A DNA stretch of 16,753 nucleotides from JAJYZP01 sp049964535. GTDB lineage: Bacteria > Actinomycetota > Acidimicrobiia > Acidimicrobiales > Acidimicrobiaceae. Below, piece by piece: positions 5,772 through 14,024 of this stretch. The translations under genes were made by a program, and so were the position numbers. The stretch covers positions 1 to 16,753 of the forward strand of contig JBMFXG010000037.1 in NCBI GenBank assembly GCA_049964535.1, in the 5' to 3' direction. Numbering within the stretch: position 1 is the first letter of the stretch; every line of letters begins with the position of its first letter. Under the pieces are notes generated by a model, which worked only from the letters and a program-made list of their open reading frames with translations, was not told where the DNA came from and ran no database searches.

Positions 5772-6986
5772 ATGACCAGGTGGAACGAGTACTTTGCAAA
5801 TCGAACGGCCGCTCTGGACGGTGCTGCGCTCTCGTCGATTCTCAGGCTCTCCGGACCAACTGGAATGGTCAATCTCTCGGGAGGATTTCCAGACCCATCG
5901 ACCTTCCGAATCGAGCTCCTCAGCGATCTTGCTCACACTACCTTGATCGACGAAGGTCCAATCTCTCTGCAATACTCCCCGACCGAAGGGCTTCCCATGC
6001 TGAGAGAGATTCTGCTCCAACGCCAACATGCATCTGTGGTGAGTAGCGGAGTCGGCTCCCCGATACGCTCCGACGAGCTCCTCATCACCAGTGGCGGAAT
6101 CGATGGTCTCGAACTCGTCGTCAAGAGCTTCATCAATCCTGGTGACCTCATCATCACTGAAGCTCCAACCTATCTCGGTGCGCTCTCCGCGTTCTACGGC
6201 TTCGAAGCGCACGTACTCGCCATCGAACTCGACGACGACGGACTCTCAATTGAGAGATTAAAGATGGAGCTCATCGGTGGGGCTCGTCCGAAACTGCTCT
6301 ACGTCATTTCCGACCATCAAAATCCAACGGGTGCCTCGTTGAGTCCTGATCGACGCACCGAGCTCGTAGCTCTCGCTCGGCACTACCACTTTCTCATTAT
6401 TGAAGATGTTGCCTATCGCGAGCTCTCATTCTCTGGGGAGACGGTTCCCTCGCTCTACGATCTCGCTCCCGACACCGTTGTGCAGCTCGGCACTTTCTCC
6501 AAAACCTTCTCGCCCGGTGTTCGACTCGGTTGGGCGTTTGGACCAGCGGAGATCATTGCTCAGATGGCGATCGCTAAACAAAATAGCGATCAATGTGCTG
6601 GCTCGCTCGGACAGGTTCTCCTCTCGCACTTCTTCACCTCAGGGGCTTACGAGCCCCGCCAAGTTGAAGCACGGGCGCTCTACCAGCATCGTGCCTCGGT
6701 CATGCTCGATGCACTCGATCGCTCAATGACCACCAAGGCCACCTGGACGAGACCCCAAGGCGGCTTCTTCATCTGGCTCACGCTTCCACCCACGGTATCG
6801 ACGTCAAGACTTCTCGAGAGCTCACTTGCGGCTGGCATCGCATATGTCCCGGGTAAACCGTTCTATCCCGATGAGCGAGGCGACAACGAGCTGCGCCTCG
6901 CGTTCTCACGCGCAAGTGACGAAGAGATCTCCCTTGGAATTGAGCGACTTGCGAGCGTTCTCTCCAGCTCTCTCGTTGGTTCGTAA
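5772..6986 (+). CDS. PLP-dependent aminotransferase, class I/II (fold type I)
   Basis: 404 residues transferring amino groups between amino acids and 2-oxo acids with pyridoxal phosphate in the cytosol. Visible landmarks are the substrate loop NLSGGFPDPSTF (34-45), cofactor-contacting SGGIDGL (107-113), NPTG (184-187), Asp212 and Tyr215 in EDVAYREL, the Schiff-base lysine Lys244 in TFSKTFSPGVRLGW, and the carboxylate-binding Arg near the C-terminus in LRLAFSRAS. Length and motifs fit the LysN/2-aminoadipate and MocR-type aminotransferase group, but no N-terminal GntR domain is present. I chose ATG 5772 because AGAAGGG lies 6 nt upstream; ATG 5748 in frame lacks such a site. The cupin and SDR-fold genes follow after 108 bp on the same strand. 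The exact substrate cannot be read from sequence. Confidence 0.92.
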   Translation: MTRWNEYFANRTAALDGAALSSILRLSGPTGMVNLSGGFPDPSTFRIELLSDLAHTTLIDEGPISLQYSPTEGLPMLREILLQRQHASVVSSGVGSPIRSDELLITSGGIDGLELVVKSFINPGDLIITEAPTYLGALSAFYGFEAHVLAIELDDDGLSIERLKMELIGGARPKLLYVISDHQNPTGASLSPDRRTELVALARHYHFLIIEDVAYRELSFSGETVPSLYDLAPDTVVQLGTFSKTFSPGVRLGWAFGPAEIIAQMAIAKQNSDQCAGSLGQVLLSHFFTSGAYEPRQVEARALYQHRASVMLDALDRSMTTKATWTRPQGGFFIWLTLPPTVSTSRLLESSLAAGIAYVPGKPFYPDERGDNELRLAFSRASDEEISLGIERLASVLSSSLVGS

Positions 6987-7094
6987 CAGAGTGCTGTGCT
7001 GAGTACTCGCGCAGAGTTCACGCATCACGCTGCCCTCGAAGCAAGCGTAGCGTCATGGACGTTCAGTCATTCGTAATCACAAGGAGCGCTCACT

Positions 7095-7517
7095 GTGGCC
7101 AATGCATCGGAACACTTCACAACCACCTCAGAGCATCAACCCACCAAAGCAGGTCGATTCGTTGAGATGAACCTGGTTGACAAGGTCGAGTTTCTGCCTG
7201 GCTTGACCTTCCAGCCGGTGCTGGGTGAGAACATGCTGGTCAACTTCGTACACTTCGAACCAGACACCGAGGCGCCCGTGCACGTTCACGTGGAGGAGCA
7301 GCTCGTCATCGTGGTCGACGGCTCCTTCGATTTCGAGATAGACGGGGAAGTGCGCACTCTATCGAGAGGAGATCTTGCAGTCGTGCCACCCTGGGTGCCT
7401 CACGGCGCTCGTACGCACAAAAGCTCTTGCGACGAGATCGACGTATTCAACCCCCCCCGTACGACACTGCTCGGCTTAGCCCAGACACAAGGCCATGAGG
7501 GCACGGCTCACGCATGA
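7095..7517 (+). CDS. Single-domain cupin protein
   Basis: 140 residues forming one cupin beta-barrel. Motif 1 is PVHVHVEEQLVIVVDG (61-76) with probable metal ligands His63, His65 and Glu68. Motif 2 is GDLAVVPPWVPHGARTH (92-108) with ligand His103. All four usual ligands are present, so a metal-dependent isomerase, dioxygenase, decarboxylase or sensing role is possible. The start is GTG 7095, with AAGGAG 8 nt upstream. The stop overlaps the next start (ATGA at 7514-7517), so translation is probably coupled to the SDR-fold gene. A run of eight C (7451-7458) lies near the 3' end, a slippage-prone site that would end this frame early at 7477 or 7496. Family confident; reaction unknown. Confidence 0.9.
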   Translation: MANASEHFTTTSEHQPTKAGRFVEMNLVDKVEFLPGLTFQPVLGENMLVNFVHFEPDTEAPVHVHVEEQLVIVVDGSFDFEIDGEVRTLSRGDLAVVPPWVPHGARTHKSSCDEIDVFNPPRTTLLGLAQTQGHEGTAHA

Positions 7518-8299
7518 ATCTTGGGCTCGATGAACGTCGTGTTCTCATCACCGGGGCGAGTAAGGGAATAGGCAAGGCGATCGCATTCGAGCTCGCAGAG
7601 GAGGGAGCACGTATTGCGATCTGTGCCCGGGGCGAGAGCGATCTCGAAGCAACACGTGAAGAGCTTGAAGAACGTAGCGGCCGCTCCGTCTTCGCCCGTC
7701 GCTGCGACGTCACGAATCCAGATGACATCATCACCACGATCGCTGCAGTTGTCGAGCACTTCAACGGCCTTGATATCTTGATCAATAATGCGGGATCAGC
7801 ACACCCAGGTCGATTCGAAACACTGCAAGACGACGACTGGCACAGTGATATCGATACCAAGCTCATGAGTCAGATACGCTGCATCCGAGCGGCTCTCCCA
7901 GCCCTTCGGTCGAGCGACCATCCAAGGATCGTGAACGTCAATGCCATCTATGCCCGCTACCCAGATCCAGCCTTCATTGCCTCCTCAGTGAATCGCGCGT
8001 CGTGTCTCTCGCTGTCCAAAGCACTCGCACTCGAACTCGGCCGCGAGCAGATACTCGTCAACAGCGTCAATATTGGAATCGTCGACACACCCCAATGGGA
8101 CGCTATTCACCAGCGGCGATCGCCCGGGGAGACGAGAGAGTCCTTCCTCAAAAATCTGGCATCAAGCGAGATACCACTCCAACGAGTTGGGAGGGTCGAA
8201 GAGGTCTCGGGCCTCGTTGCCTTCCTCGTCTCAGCTCGCGCGACGTACATCACTGGCGCTTCGATCGACGTCAGCGGAGGAATGGGTCAATATCTCTGA
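7514..8299 (+). CDS. SDR-fold (Rossmann) protein lacking the canonical catalytic tetrad
   Basis: 261 residues, normal for a classical SDR. The nucleotide-binding half is intact: TGASKGIG (13-20), CDVTNPDD (64-71), NNAG (91-94). The C-terminal GASIDVSGGMG also matches the family. By motif alignment the catalytic residues are all replaced: Asn by Lys116, Ser by Ala144 (IVNVNAIYAR), Tyr by Ser157 and Lys by Arg161 (ASSVNRASCLSLSKALALEL). The spacing is preserved, so this is substitution rather than misalignment. It may bind NAD(P) without ordinary hydride chemistry, act as a non-catalytic partner, or use another mechanism. The ATG overlaps the cupin stop by 4 nt (ATGA), implying coupled synthesis with the cupin. 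Confidence 0.9.
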   Translation: MNLGLDERRVLITGASKGIGKAIAFELAEEGARIAICARGESDLEATREELEERSGRSVFARRCDVTNPDDIITTIAAVVEHFNGLDILINNAGSAHPGRFETLQDDDWHSDIDTKLMSQIRCIRAALPALRSSDHPRIVNVNAIYARYPDPAFIASSVNRASCLSLSKALALELGREQILVNSVNIGIVDTPQWDAIHQRRSPGETRESFLKNLASSEIPLQRVGRVEEVSGLVAFLVSARATYITGASIDVSGGMGQYL

Positions 8300-8495
8300 G
8301 ACCTTACTGTAGGTAGAACTAACCCCAAAGATCCCATTGGCGCAAGGAGTCACGATGTCGATCTCGTCCACGCTGAACGACACCGCGCAACGCCCGAGCT
8401 CATAAACCCCAGGGCAGCAGAACAACAGTTTGGACTTCTACCGTTTTCCGGTGTCATTGACCATGCAACCAAAACGAATCAGCACACGGAGAAGC

Positions 8496-8512
8496 CTTCG
8501 TGCGAAACGAAG
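8496..8512 (-). terminator. Small hairpin downstream of LLM oxidoreductase
   Basis: Perfect 6-bp arms cttcgt and acgaag surround a 5-nt loop, 11 nt past the stop of the minus-strand oxidoreductase and in the gap facing the plus-strand SDR-fold gene. No T-run follows, so a terminator role is only plausible from position. Confidence 0.25.
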
Positions 8513-8523
8513 ATGCGCGCTCT

Positions 8524-9459
8524 TTACAGGCGTTGCAGAACGGTCTCGCCAATCTCTGCTATGTGATCGAGATCATCGATATCAAAGACCTGCAGATAGA
8601 CACGCTCGATACCAGCTCGCTCGTACTCTCGGAGCCTCTCCAACACCTGGGGTCCCGTACCCACCAGAACGTTCTCGGCGGACTCGTCGGGGCTTCGACC
8701 AATCGTCGCCAGCCTTCGCTCCAGCACATGAGAGTTTGACCCCACACAGGTCGTCAGCGCCGTCGATTTGATCACAGCAGCTGGTTCTCGGCCCACTTCC
8801 TCCAGAGCCGAATCAAAGGCGGCGAACTGCTCGGCACATCGCTGTACCGAGGAGAAAGGTGCATTATATTCCTGAGCAAAACGAGCCGCCAAGGAGAGTG
8901 TCTTGCGAGCACCCATTCCTCCTACGATGATTGGAGGATGAGGCCGCTGAACCGGTCGAATTACCAATGGGGCATCCTCAAGCTGATAGTGTCGACCCTG
9001 AAAGTTAAAGGTCTGCCCCTCAGGTGTCATCCACATTCCAGCAAAGATGGTAAGTTGCTCCTCCAGTCGTTCAAATCGCTCCGCAAGCGAAGGGAACGGA
9101 ATCCCATAGTATCGATGCTCCTCTTCAAACCATCCTGCTCCCAGACCGAATTCGACGCGCCCGCTGCTCATCCGGTCAACCTGGGCAACCGCAATACTGA
9201 GTGGTCCCGGGTGGCGAAACGTAGCGGAGGTAAGAAGCGTCCCAAGGCGGATCGTTGAGGTCTCACGCGCGATTGCCCCGAGCGTGACCCAGGAGTCCGT
9301 CGGGCCCGGTCCGGGATCACCGCCGCCGATCCGAGCGAAGTGATCAGAGCGAAAGAAGGCCGAGAAGCCTTGGTTCTCAGCCTTCTGCGCCATCTCTACT
9401 TGCTGTTCGTAGGTCGCACCCTGCTGGGGCTCGACAAATATCCGAAGATCCATCACCAT
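8524..9459 (-). CDS. LLM-class F420-type oxidoreductase
   Basis: 311 residues forming a bacterial luciferase-like TIM barrel. Family landmarks are the N-terminal MDLRIFVEPQ strand, the helix MAQKAENQGFSAFFRSDHF (23-41), the GAIARETSTIRLGTLLTS block (61-78), the region FRHPGPLSIAVAQVDRMSSG (81-100) and RVEFGLGAGWFEEEH (101-115). Later comes HPPIIVGG, a strand usually near the cofactor phosphate. Members in Actinobacteria usually use coenzyme F420, some FMN; the sequence suggests F420 by similarity only. I chose ATG 9459 because GAGG lies 9 nt upstream; the frame is open to ATG 9498, and ATG 9453 is also possible. The serine hydrolase gene lies upstream on the same strand, 277 bp away, so a shared transcript is uncertain. 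Substrate unknown. Confidence 0.92.
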   Translation of the reverse strand: MVMDLRIFVEPQQGATYEQQVEMAQKAENQGFSAFFRSDHFARIGGGDPGPGPTDSWVTLGAIARETSTIRLGTLLTSATFRHPGPLSIAVAQVDRMSSGRVEFGLGAGWFEEEHRYYGIPFPSLAERFERLEEQLTIFAGMWMTPEGQTFNFQGRHYQLEDAPLVIRPVQRPHPPIIVGGMGARKTLSLAARFAQEYNAPFSSVQRCAEQFAAFDSALEEVGREPAAVIKSTALTTCVGSNSHVLERRLATIGRSPDESAENVLVGTGPQVLERLREYERAGIERVYLQVFDIDDLDHIAEIGETVLQRL

Positions 9460-9736
9460 AGCTTCAAGCCTCATCTCCAAGGTTGGCGTACAAAACAATC
9501 AAAATCATGCCGCTCTCTCCTGCGTAAAGATCCATACAACGGAACTGCAAGCTCGATCTTCGAGTAACTCTGAGCATCGAGGGCGACAGGACGCTCGACA
9601 CATCGGCCTTAAGGGCTATCCTTCGGCGTGCTCCACCCTTGAGAGCTCAGAGCCCACGATTGAACTACCTCTCTTGCCACGCCACAGATACCAAACGCAA
9701 CCGGCCAAGAGGGAGCGAACGAACTCTGTCTTAGGC

Positions 9737-10972
9737 TCAGTCGACCAGCGCTTGATAGACCAGCTGAGCGAGTTGAGGTCGGATCGGATACGTAGAGGAA
9801 GGGAGAAGCTGAGTCATAAAGATCACCGTAATCTCTTCGAGTGGGTCCACCCAGAAGGTCGTGGATGCAGCACCACCCCAGGCAAACTGACCCGCTGACG
9901 CCGAAGTCTTCGCCGCGGTCGGATCCATCACTACGGAAAATCCGAGTCCAAATCCAACCCCGTTGTACGATGTCTCGGCGAAGATAGGACGACCGAACGC
10001 TGTAAGGTCTGCATTACCAGGCAGGTGGTTCACGGTCATGTACTCTACTGTCCGACTCCCTAAGAGCCGCACTCCGTCAAGCTCGCCCTCGTTGAGGAGC
10101 ATTTGAGTAAAGCGGTGGTAGTCGCCGAGGCTCGAGATCAGACCACCTCCACCCGAAAGGTAGCGTGGGCGAACACCTGGCTTTGGGCTCATCCCATCGA
10201 AGCGAGTTGCCTTTCCAGTGCTCGGTGAGGGCATGTACAGCGCAGCCATCCGCTCTACATCTTCCTCTGGGAGCAAAAAGTGGGTATCGTTCATCTTCAA
10301 GGGCTCAAAAATCCGGGTCCGGAAAAACTCATCGAGAGTCATGCCCGATACCACCTCGACCACCCGACCGACCACGTCGGTAGCGACCGAATAGTTCCAC
10401 TCCGAACCCGGCTCAAACACGAGTGGCATCGAGGCAAAGCCGTCGCAGGCCTGCGCCAAATCAAACTCCGCCGGTACGCCCCACTCATACCCCCGCATTC
10501 GGTAGATCGCATCGCAGGGATGTGCGTAGTGGAAGCCGTACGTCAGTCCCGACGTGTGCGTCAGGAGATGCCAAATCCGAACATCTTCCTGCACCGGCAC
10601 CGTGACTGGGGCGCTCGAAGAACCCTTTTGGAAGACACGACACGACGCAAACGAAGGAATGTACTTTGAAACCGGATCCGTGAGCTCGACGAGCCCTTCC
10701 TCGTACAGCATCATGAGCGCTACCGAAGTAATCGGCTTCGTCATCGAGAAAATTCGGAAAAGCGTCGCCTCATCCACCTGACGACCGGCTTCAAGGTCGC
10801 TCGATCCGTAGGTTGCGACGTAGGCGACCTTGTTTGCTCTCGAGACCAGAACGGACCAACCAGGAAGTCGGCCATCATCGACGTACGCCCGAAAATGGCG
10901 CTCTATCCGATCAAGGCGTTCCTGGTCCATCCCAACTTCGTCTGCACTAACCTCCACCTTGACTTCAGACAC
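9737..10972 (-). CDS. Serine hydrolase, class C beta-lactamase-fold (EstB-like)
   Basis: 411 residues of the beta-lactamase/penicillin-binding-protein fold. The nucleophile motif is Ser77-Met-Thr-Lys80 (FRIFSMTKPITS), the second motif Tyr194-Ser-Val in WNYSVATD, and the third WGG (365-367) in FAWGGAAST. The spacing and the WGG third motif (instead of KTG) resemble EstB-type esterases, so an ester or lactone hydrolase is more likely than an antibiotic-degrading enzyme. A motif typical of the fold, LLTHTSGLTY, is at about 137-145. No signal peptide is visible, so it is probably cytosolic. I chose GTG 10972 because GAGGAGG lies 6 nt upstream; the open frame runs to 11008 without such a site. The crotonase-fold gene is divergent from it across 307 bp. 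Confidence 0.93.
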   Translation of the reverse strand: MSEVKVEVSADEVGMDQERLDRIERHFRAYVDDGRLPGWSVLVSRANKVAYVATYGSSDLEAGRQVDEATLFRIFSMTKPITSVALMMLYEEGLVELTDPVSKYIPSFASCRVFQKGSSSAPVTVPVQEDVRIWHLLTHTSGLTYGFHYAHPCDAIYRMRGYEWGVPAEFDLAQACDGFASMPLVFEPGSEWNYSVATDVVGRVVEVVSGMTLDEFFRTRIFEPLKMNDTHFLLPEEDVERMAALYMPSPSTGKATRFDGMSPKPGVRPRYLSGGGGLISSLGDYHRFTQMLLNEGELDGVRLLGSRTVEYMTVNHLPGNADLTAFGRPIFAETSYNGVGFGLGFSVVMDPTAAKTSASAGQFAWGGAASTTFWVDPLEEITVIFMTQLLPSSTYPIRPQLAQLVYQALVD

Positions 10973-11279
10973 GCCAATCCTCCTCGAACTCCGTTGCCGC
11001 AACGACATTTCTCTTCAACCTACAGCGCTCTTGTTCAGAAGTGCCACATCTCAACACCAAGAGCAGCGTTCCATCCGACTCTACCTTTTCGAGCTCACAA
11101 ACAAAAGTCGTTCGCCACCAAGCAAGAAAGAACGTGCGACCTTGCAGATCCGAGAGCTCAGCGACATCTGGGAACGGTTCGCACAAGCCAGAGAGACGTG
11201 CTTGAGAGCCACACGAACAGCGGTAGTGAGAGTCCAATCCTGCATAGACTCAGGCCGAGACTTGAAAGGTAGAGGATCG
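10973..11279. other. Divergent intergenic region, serine hydrolase / crotonase-fold gene
   Basis: This 307-bp gap must hold promoters for both flanking genes. The plus-strand frame that is open through it joins the crotonase gene in frame but overlaps the hydrolase gene and does not look like protein. No clear sigma-70 pair, operator dyad or RNA structure was identified. Confidence 0.45.
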
Positions 11280-12059
11280 ATGCAATCAAGCTTGTACGTC
11301 GAACGCGACGCAGACCAGAGGCTCGCTACCGTCACGATCGCTCGTCCACCCCACAACTACTTCGACATCGATCTCATTAAAGCGATTGCTGACGCCTATC
11401 AATCCATTGAAGAGGACGCTGCGTGTCGAGCGATCGTCTTACGGTCCGAAGGCAGAAACTTCTGCGCCGGAGCAGATTTTTCACAGCAGTCGTCTCTGGG
11501 TACGATCGTGAGCAAAGAAGGATTTGCTCCTCTGTACCAACAAGCAGCTCGACTCTTCAAAGGAACCAAGCCGGTCGTAGCCGCGATCCAGGGCAGTGCG
11601 ATCGGAGGCGGACTCGGACTGGCGCTGACCGCGGATTTTCGCTGCGCCACACCGACGTCTCGATTTGTAGCTAACTTCGCCCTACTCGGCATTCACCCGG
11701 GATTTGCCCTCTCCGTCACGCTGTCTAATATCGTTGGGGAGCAGAAGGCACTTGAACTTTTCTATACCGGACGAGCAGTCATGGGCACCGAAGCCCTCTC
11801 ACTCGGACTTTGCGATCGTCTTGTTAGCGAGAGCGACCTGCTCGCAGAGGCCTACCAGCTCGCCCATCTCATAGCTTCCTCTGCCCCTCTTGCCATTAGG
11901 TCGATTCGAGCAACCATGAGGGGGGCCCTCTTCGACAGAGCCATTGCCGCAATGGAACGAGAGAACCAAGAGCAACGCCGACTCGGTGCGACCTCGGATT
12001 TCCACGAAGGTGTGCTAGCTGCCCGCGAGAGACGCACGCCGAACTTCACCGGTGAGTAG
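11280..12059 (+). CDS. Enoyl-CoA hydratase/isomerase (crotonase) family protein without hydratase glutamates
   Basis: 259 residues, the usual crotonase length. The oxyanion-hole segments are present: GRNFCAGADFS (58-68) and GSAIGGGLGLALTADFRCAT (105-124), so acyl-CoA binding is expected. The two acid-base glutamates of true hydratases (Glu144 and Glu164 in rat mitochondrial enzyme) align with Gly113 and Phe133, exactly 20 residues apart, so simple hydration is unlikely. Other crotonase activities (isomerase, hydrolase, lyase, decarboxylase) remain possible. The C-terminal part has the normal GLCDRLV segment and a helical tail. The start is ATG 11280; AGAGG lies only 4 nt upstream and AAAGGT further back. 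The open frame extends to 10830 but overlaps the hydrolase gene. It is convergent with the kelch-like gene. Confidence 0.9.
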   Translation: MQSSLYVERDADQRLATVTIARPPHNYFDIDLIKAIADAYQSIEEDAACRAIVLRSEGRNFCAGADFSQQSSLGTIVSKEGFAPLYQQAARLFKGTKPVVAAIQGSAIGGGLGLALTADFRCATPTSRFVANFALLGIHPGFALSVTLSNIVGEQKALELFYTGRAVMGTEALSLGLCDRLVSESDLLAEAYQLAHLIASSAPLAIRSIRATMRGALFDRAIAAMERENQEQRRLGATSDFHEGVLAARERRTPNFTGE

Positions 12060-12259
12060 GGCCCATCAGGTCGACGATCTTCAACGGAGTCGCAGCAACT
12101 CTGAACCACCATGAGAGCGTTCGGCGCTCACCGCCCTGCGGACCTTACCCCCAAGAGAGAATTTGACGCTACTCCTGCATCGCAGTCGCAGCCCTTGACA
12201 AGCAAGCCTCTACGTTTTGACCCTTATACCTGCGAGAACGACCCTTCAGCCTGCAAGTC

Positions 12260-13315
12260 CTACCCAATCGTTGCAGTCCATGTATCGCCAAGACTATGGT
12301 TTGCTCGAAAGCCACCAAAGAGAACCAGCTGCGAAGTCGCCGGATCGAAAGCGAAAGCTGCGAACTCTCGAGCTGCGGGTGAGCGAGATAAACGTAGACG
12401 TCTCCAAGTGAGGCCGTTCCAGGCCCACGCAGCCCGCATTTGACCAGCAACGGTCTCTCCACCGAAAAAGATCAGACTCCGAAGTCCGGGGGACGCTATC
12501 AGTTGGGAAAAGGCCAGAGCCGGAGGAGAGTGCTTTGGATGAACTCTCGCCCACGATGCTCCGTCGAACTCCCACGTGCCCCTGAAGAGTTTCTGAGTAT
12601 TGTATCCACCAAAGAGCACGACTACCTTCGTGTAGGGATCGTACGCCAACAGACCGCCGACTCTAGCACTAGGAGCACTCGGTGTCGCAATCCTGAGCCA
12701 TCCGCTACCGTTCCACTCCCAGGTATCGGAGGTCACCTGACCAAGAGAGCTAATACCGCCAAAGAGGACCAGCGTCTTCGTGGAGGGATCGTAGGTGAGC
12801 GCCGAGCCGCTCCGTACACTCGGTGCCGCAACAGGTGCTAGCTTCACCCAGTCTGAACCCGTCCACTCCCAGGTGTCTGCGAGATATCCAGCTTTGTTGA
12901 CTCCTCCAAAGAGCACGAGCTGTCGAGAGGCAGGATCGTACGCGAGTGCCGCTCCCGAGCGACTCGACGGGTGTGAGACTGGGTGGAGTCGCTGCCACGC
13001 CCTCCCCGTCCACTCCCACGTGTCTGCGAGATAGTGTCCATGGTTGAATCCCCCAAAGAGAATTAGCTGCGAGGAGAGTGGATCGTACGCGAGTGCCCCT
13101 CCCGAGCGACTCGACGGCGCGAAGCGCGTGCTCCAATGCCTCCAATGCAGTGACCCCGAAGATGAGGCACCGAGAGTCGACGCTCCCACTACCTGACTCA
13201 TCGAGCTCGCAATGATCGTATCGATGACAGAGAGAGAACAAAAAATCAACACTACAGATAAGGTTTTGCTCATCCAGTGACGTCCAGGGTTATCGGTTAA
13301 GGTCACACCATCCAT
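12260..13315 (-). CDS. Kelch-like beta-propeller protein, secreted or membrane-anchored
   Basis: 351 residues: an N-terminal signal or anchor segment (about 15-45, hydrophobic SVVLIFCSLSVIDTII), a Ser/Gly-rich linker, then six repeats of about 49 residues from about 64 to the end. Each unit follows PSxRSGxALxYDPxxxxLVLFGG, then DTWEWxGxxW; the fifth is degenerate (PPALAFSQ, AAWAW) and the sixth ends at DTWTATIG. Six kelch units would close a six-bladed propeller, a scaffold for carbohydrate or protein binding; galactose-oxidase-type enzymes use the same fold, but no copper ligands are evident. The start is ATG 13315 with AAGG and GGAGG upstream; ATG 13273 (MSKTLS) would give a tidier signal peptide. 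No neighbour indicates its partner. Confidence 0.88.
   Translation of the reverse strand: MDGVTLTDNPGRHWMSKTLSVVLIFCSLSVIDTIIASSMSQVVGASTLGASSSGSLHWRHWSTRFAPSSRSGGALAYDPLSSQLILFGGFNHGHYLADTWEWTGRAWQRLHPVSHPSSRSGAALAYDPASRQLVLFGGVNKAGYLADTWEWTGSDWVKLAPVAAPSVRSGSALTYDPSTKTLVLFGGISSLGQVTSDTWEWNGSGWLRIATPSAPSARVGGLLAYDPYTKVVVLFGGYNTQKLFRGTWEFDGASWARVHPKHSPPALAFSQLIASPGLRSLIFFGGETVAGQMRAAWAWNGLTWRRLRLSRSPAAREFAAFAFDPATSQLVLFGGFRANHSLGDTWTATIG
12860..13117. repeat. 147-bp direct repeat units within kelch-like gene
   Basis: Two long matches have the same 147-bp offset: 12860-12886 with 13007-13033 (26 of 27 identical) and 12933-12970 with 13080-13117 (37 of 38 identical). The period equals one 49-residue blade, and the matches cover blades 1 and 2. 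This shows recent duplication or gene conversion between blades. Confidence 0.9.
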
Positions 13316-13580
13316 GTCGCCTTACGCCTCCAAGTGGTCATCACTACCTTACCGCAGAAGTTCACGAACGCTCCCGATCCCTACACCCTCTCCTTGTTAG
13401 GGCCACCAACTCAGCGAGCTCACCATCGCCACAACACGCGAGTCAGCGATGGCTAATCTCCCGAAAGATACGGCCCTAGCCTTGCCCCAACGCTGGATTA
13501 GTCGCTTGGGGAGCCTCATCTGCCGCCTGAATAAGTATCGACCCCAGAACGGTACCTTCAGTTCGATCGCCGAACACAAG

Positions 13581-13598
13581 ATTGCGTCTCAACGCAAT
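13581..13598. promoter_or_regulatory. Perfect 7-bp dyad, attgcgt/acgcaat
   Basis: The arms attgcgt and acgcaat are separated by 4 nt (ctca), a compact palindrome of operator or stem-loop size. It lies about 270 bp upstream of the kelch-like gene start on the opposite side. No T-run follows on either strand, so it is not a standard terminator. Function unknown. Confidence 0.3.
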
Positions 13599-13903
13599 GG
13601 TCCACACGATCGACCGTTTCATTGGTCAGCTCACGAGGCGGAGGAACGGTCCACGCTATCAGTGAGACTTCGAGTTCACGTCGAGATCGGAGCGATTCCG
13701 CACACCACCTCGACACAAACCCGGCGTCTGAGTAGCCGCATCCTTAGTCGACCCGCAAAGACACGACGCCCTCCGCTGTCGCAGCTCTCTCACGAGGGTC
13801 AAAGCGGAACGTAGAGGACGTTTCCGCCTAGAAAAAACGCTGGCCCGGAGAACACTGTTTCCTGTTCACCGCATCTTGAGTCCTGAGGAAAGTCGCTCGC
13901 GAC

Positions 13904-14024
13904 CCCTGAAATCGCTCTGGCCACAACCAACTCTGCACCACCGTGAGCGCACCGACATCAGCGCTACATTGCGCCACCCTCAAACTACAAGTAGCTAGAG
14001 CCTCTCGAGATACCCTGAAATCGC
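13904..14024. repeat. Spaced direct repeat, 12-bp core
   Basis: ccctgaaatcgc occurs at 13904-13915 and 14013-14024 in the same orientation, 109 bp apart. Weaker similarity extends 8-9 bp to the left of each (gctcgcga... and cctctcgaga...). Repeated short motifs of this sort occur near ends of some IS families, but no transposase accompanies them. Confidence 0.4.

Noticed and set aside
8430..8771. 113-codon plus-strand frame between SDR-fold and LLM genes
   Set aside because: Most of it is antisense to the LLM gene, and its Arg/Ser/Pro-rich sequence is shadow-like.
9737..10972. Antibiotic-resistance beta-lactamase
   Set aside because: The third motif is WGG rather than KTG, no signal peptide is visible, and the pattern matches EstB-type esterases better.
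10830..11279. 150-codon 5' extension of the crotonase reading frame
   Set aside because: Its first part is antisense to the serine hydrolase gene and does not resemble protein; the remaining length is exactly that of the family from ATG 11280.
12860..13117. Repeats as a possible CRISPR array
   Set aside because: The period is 147 bp, in frame with 49-residue kelch blades and inside an intact gene; there are no short uniform repeats with unique spacers.
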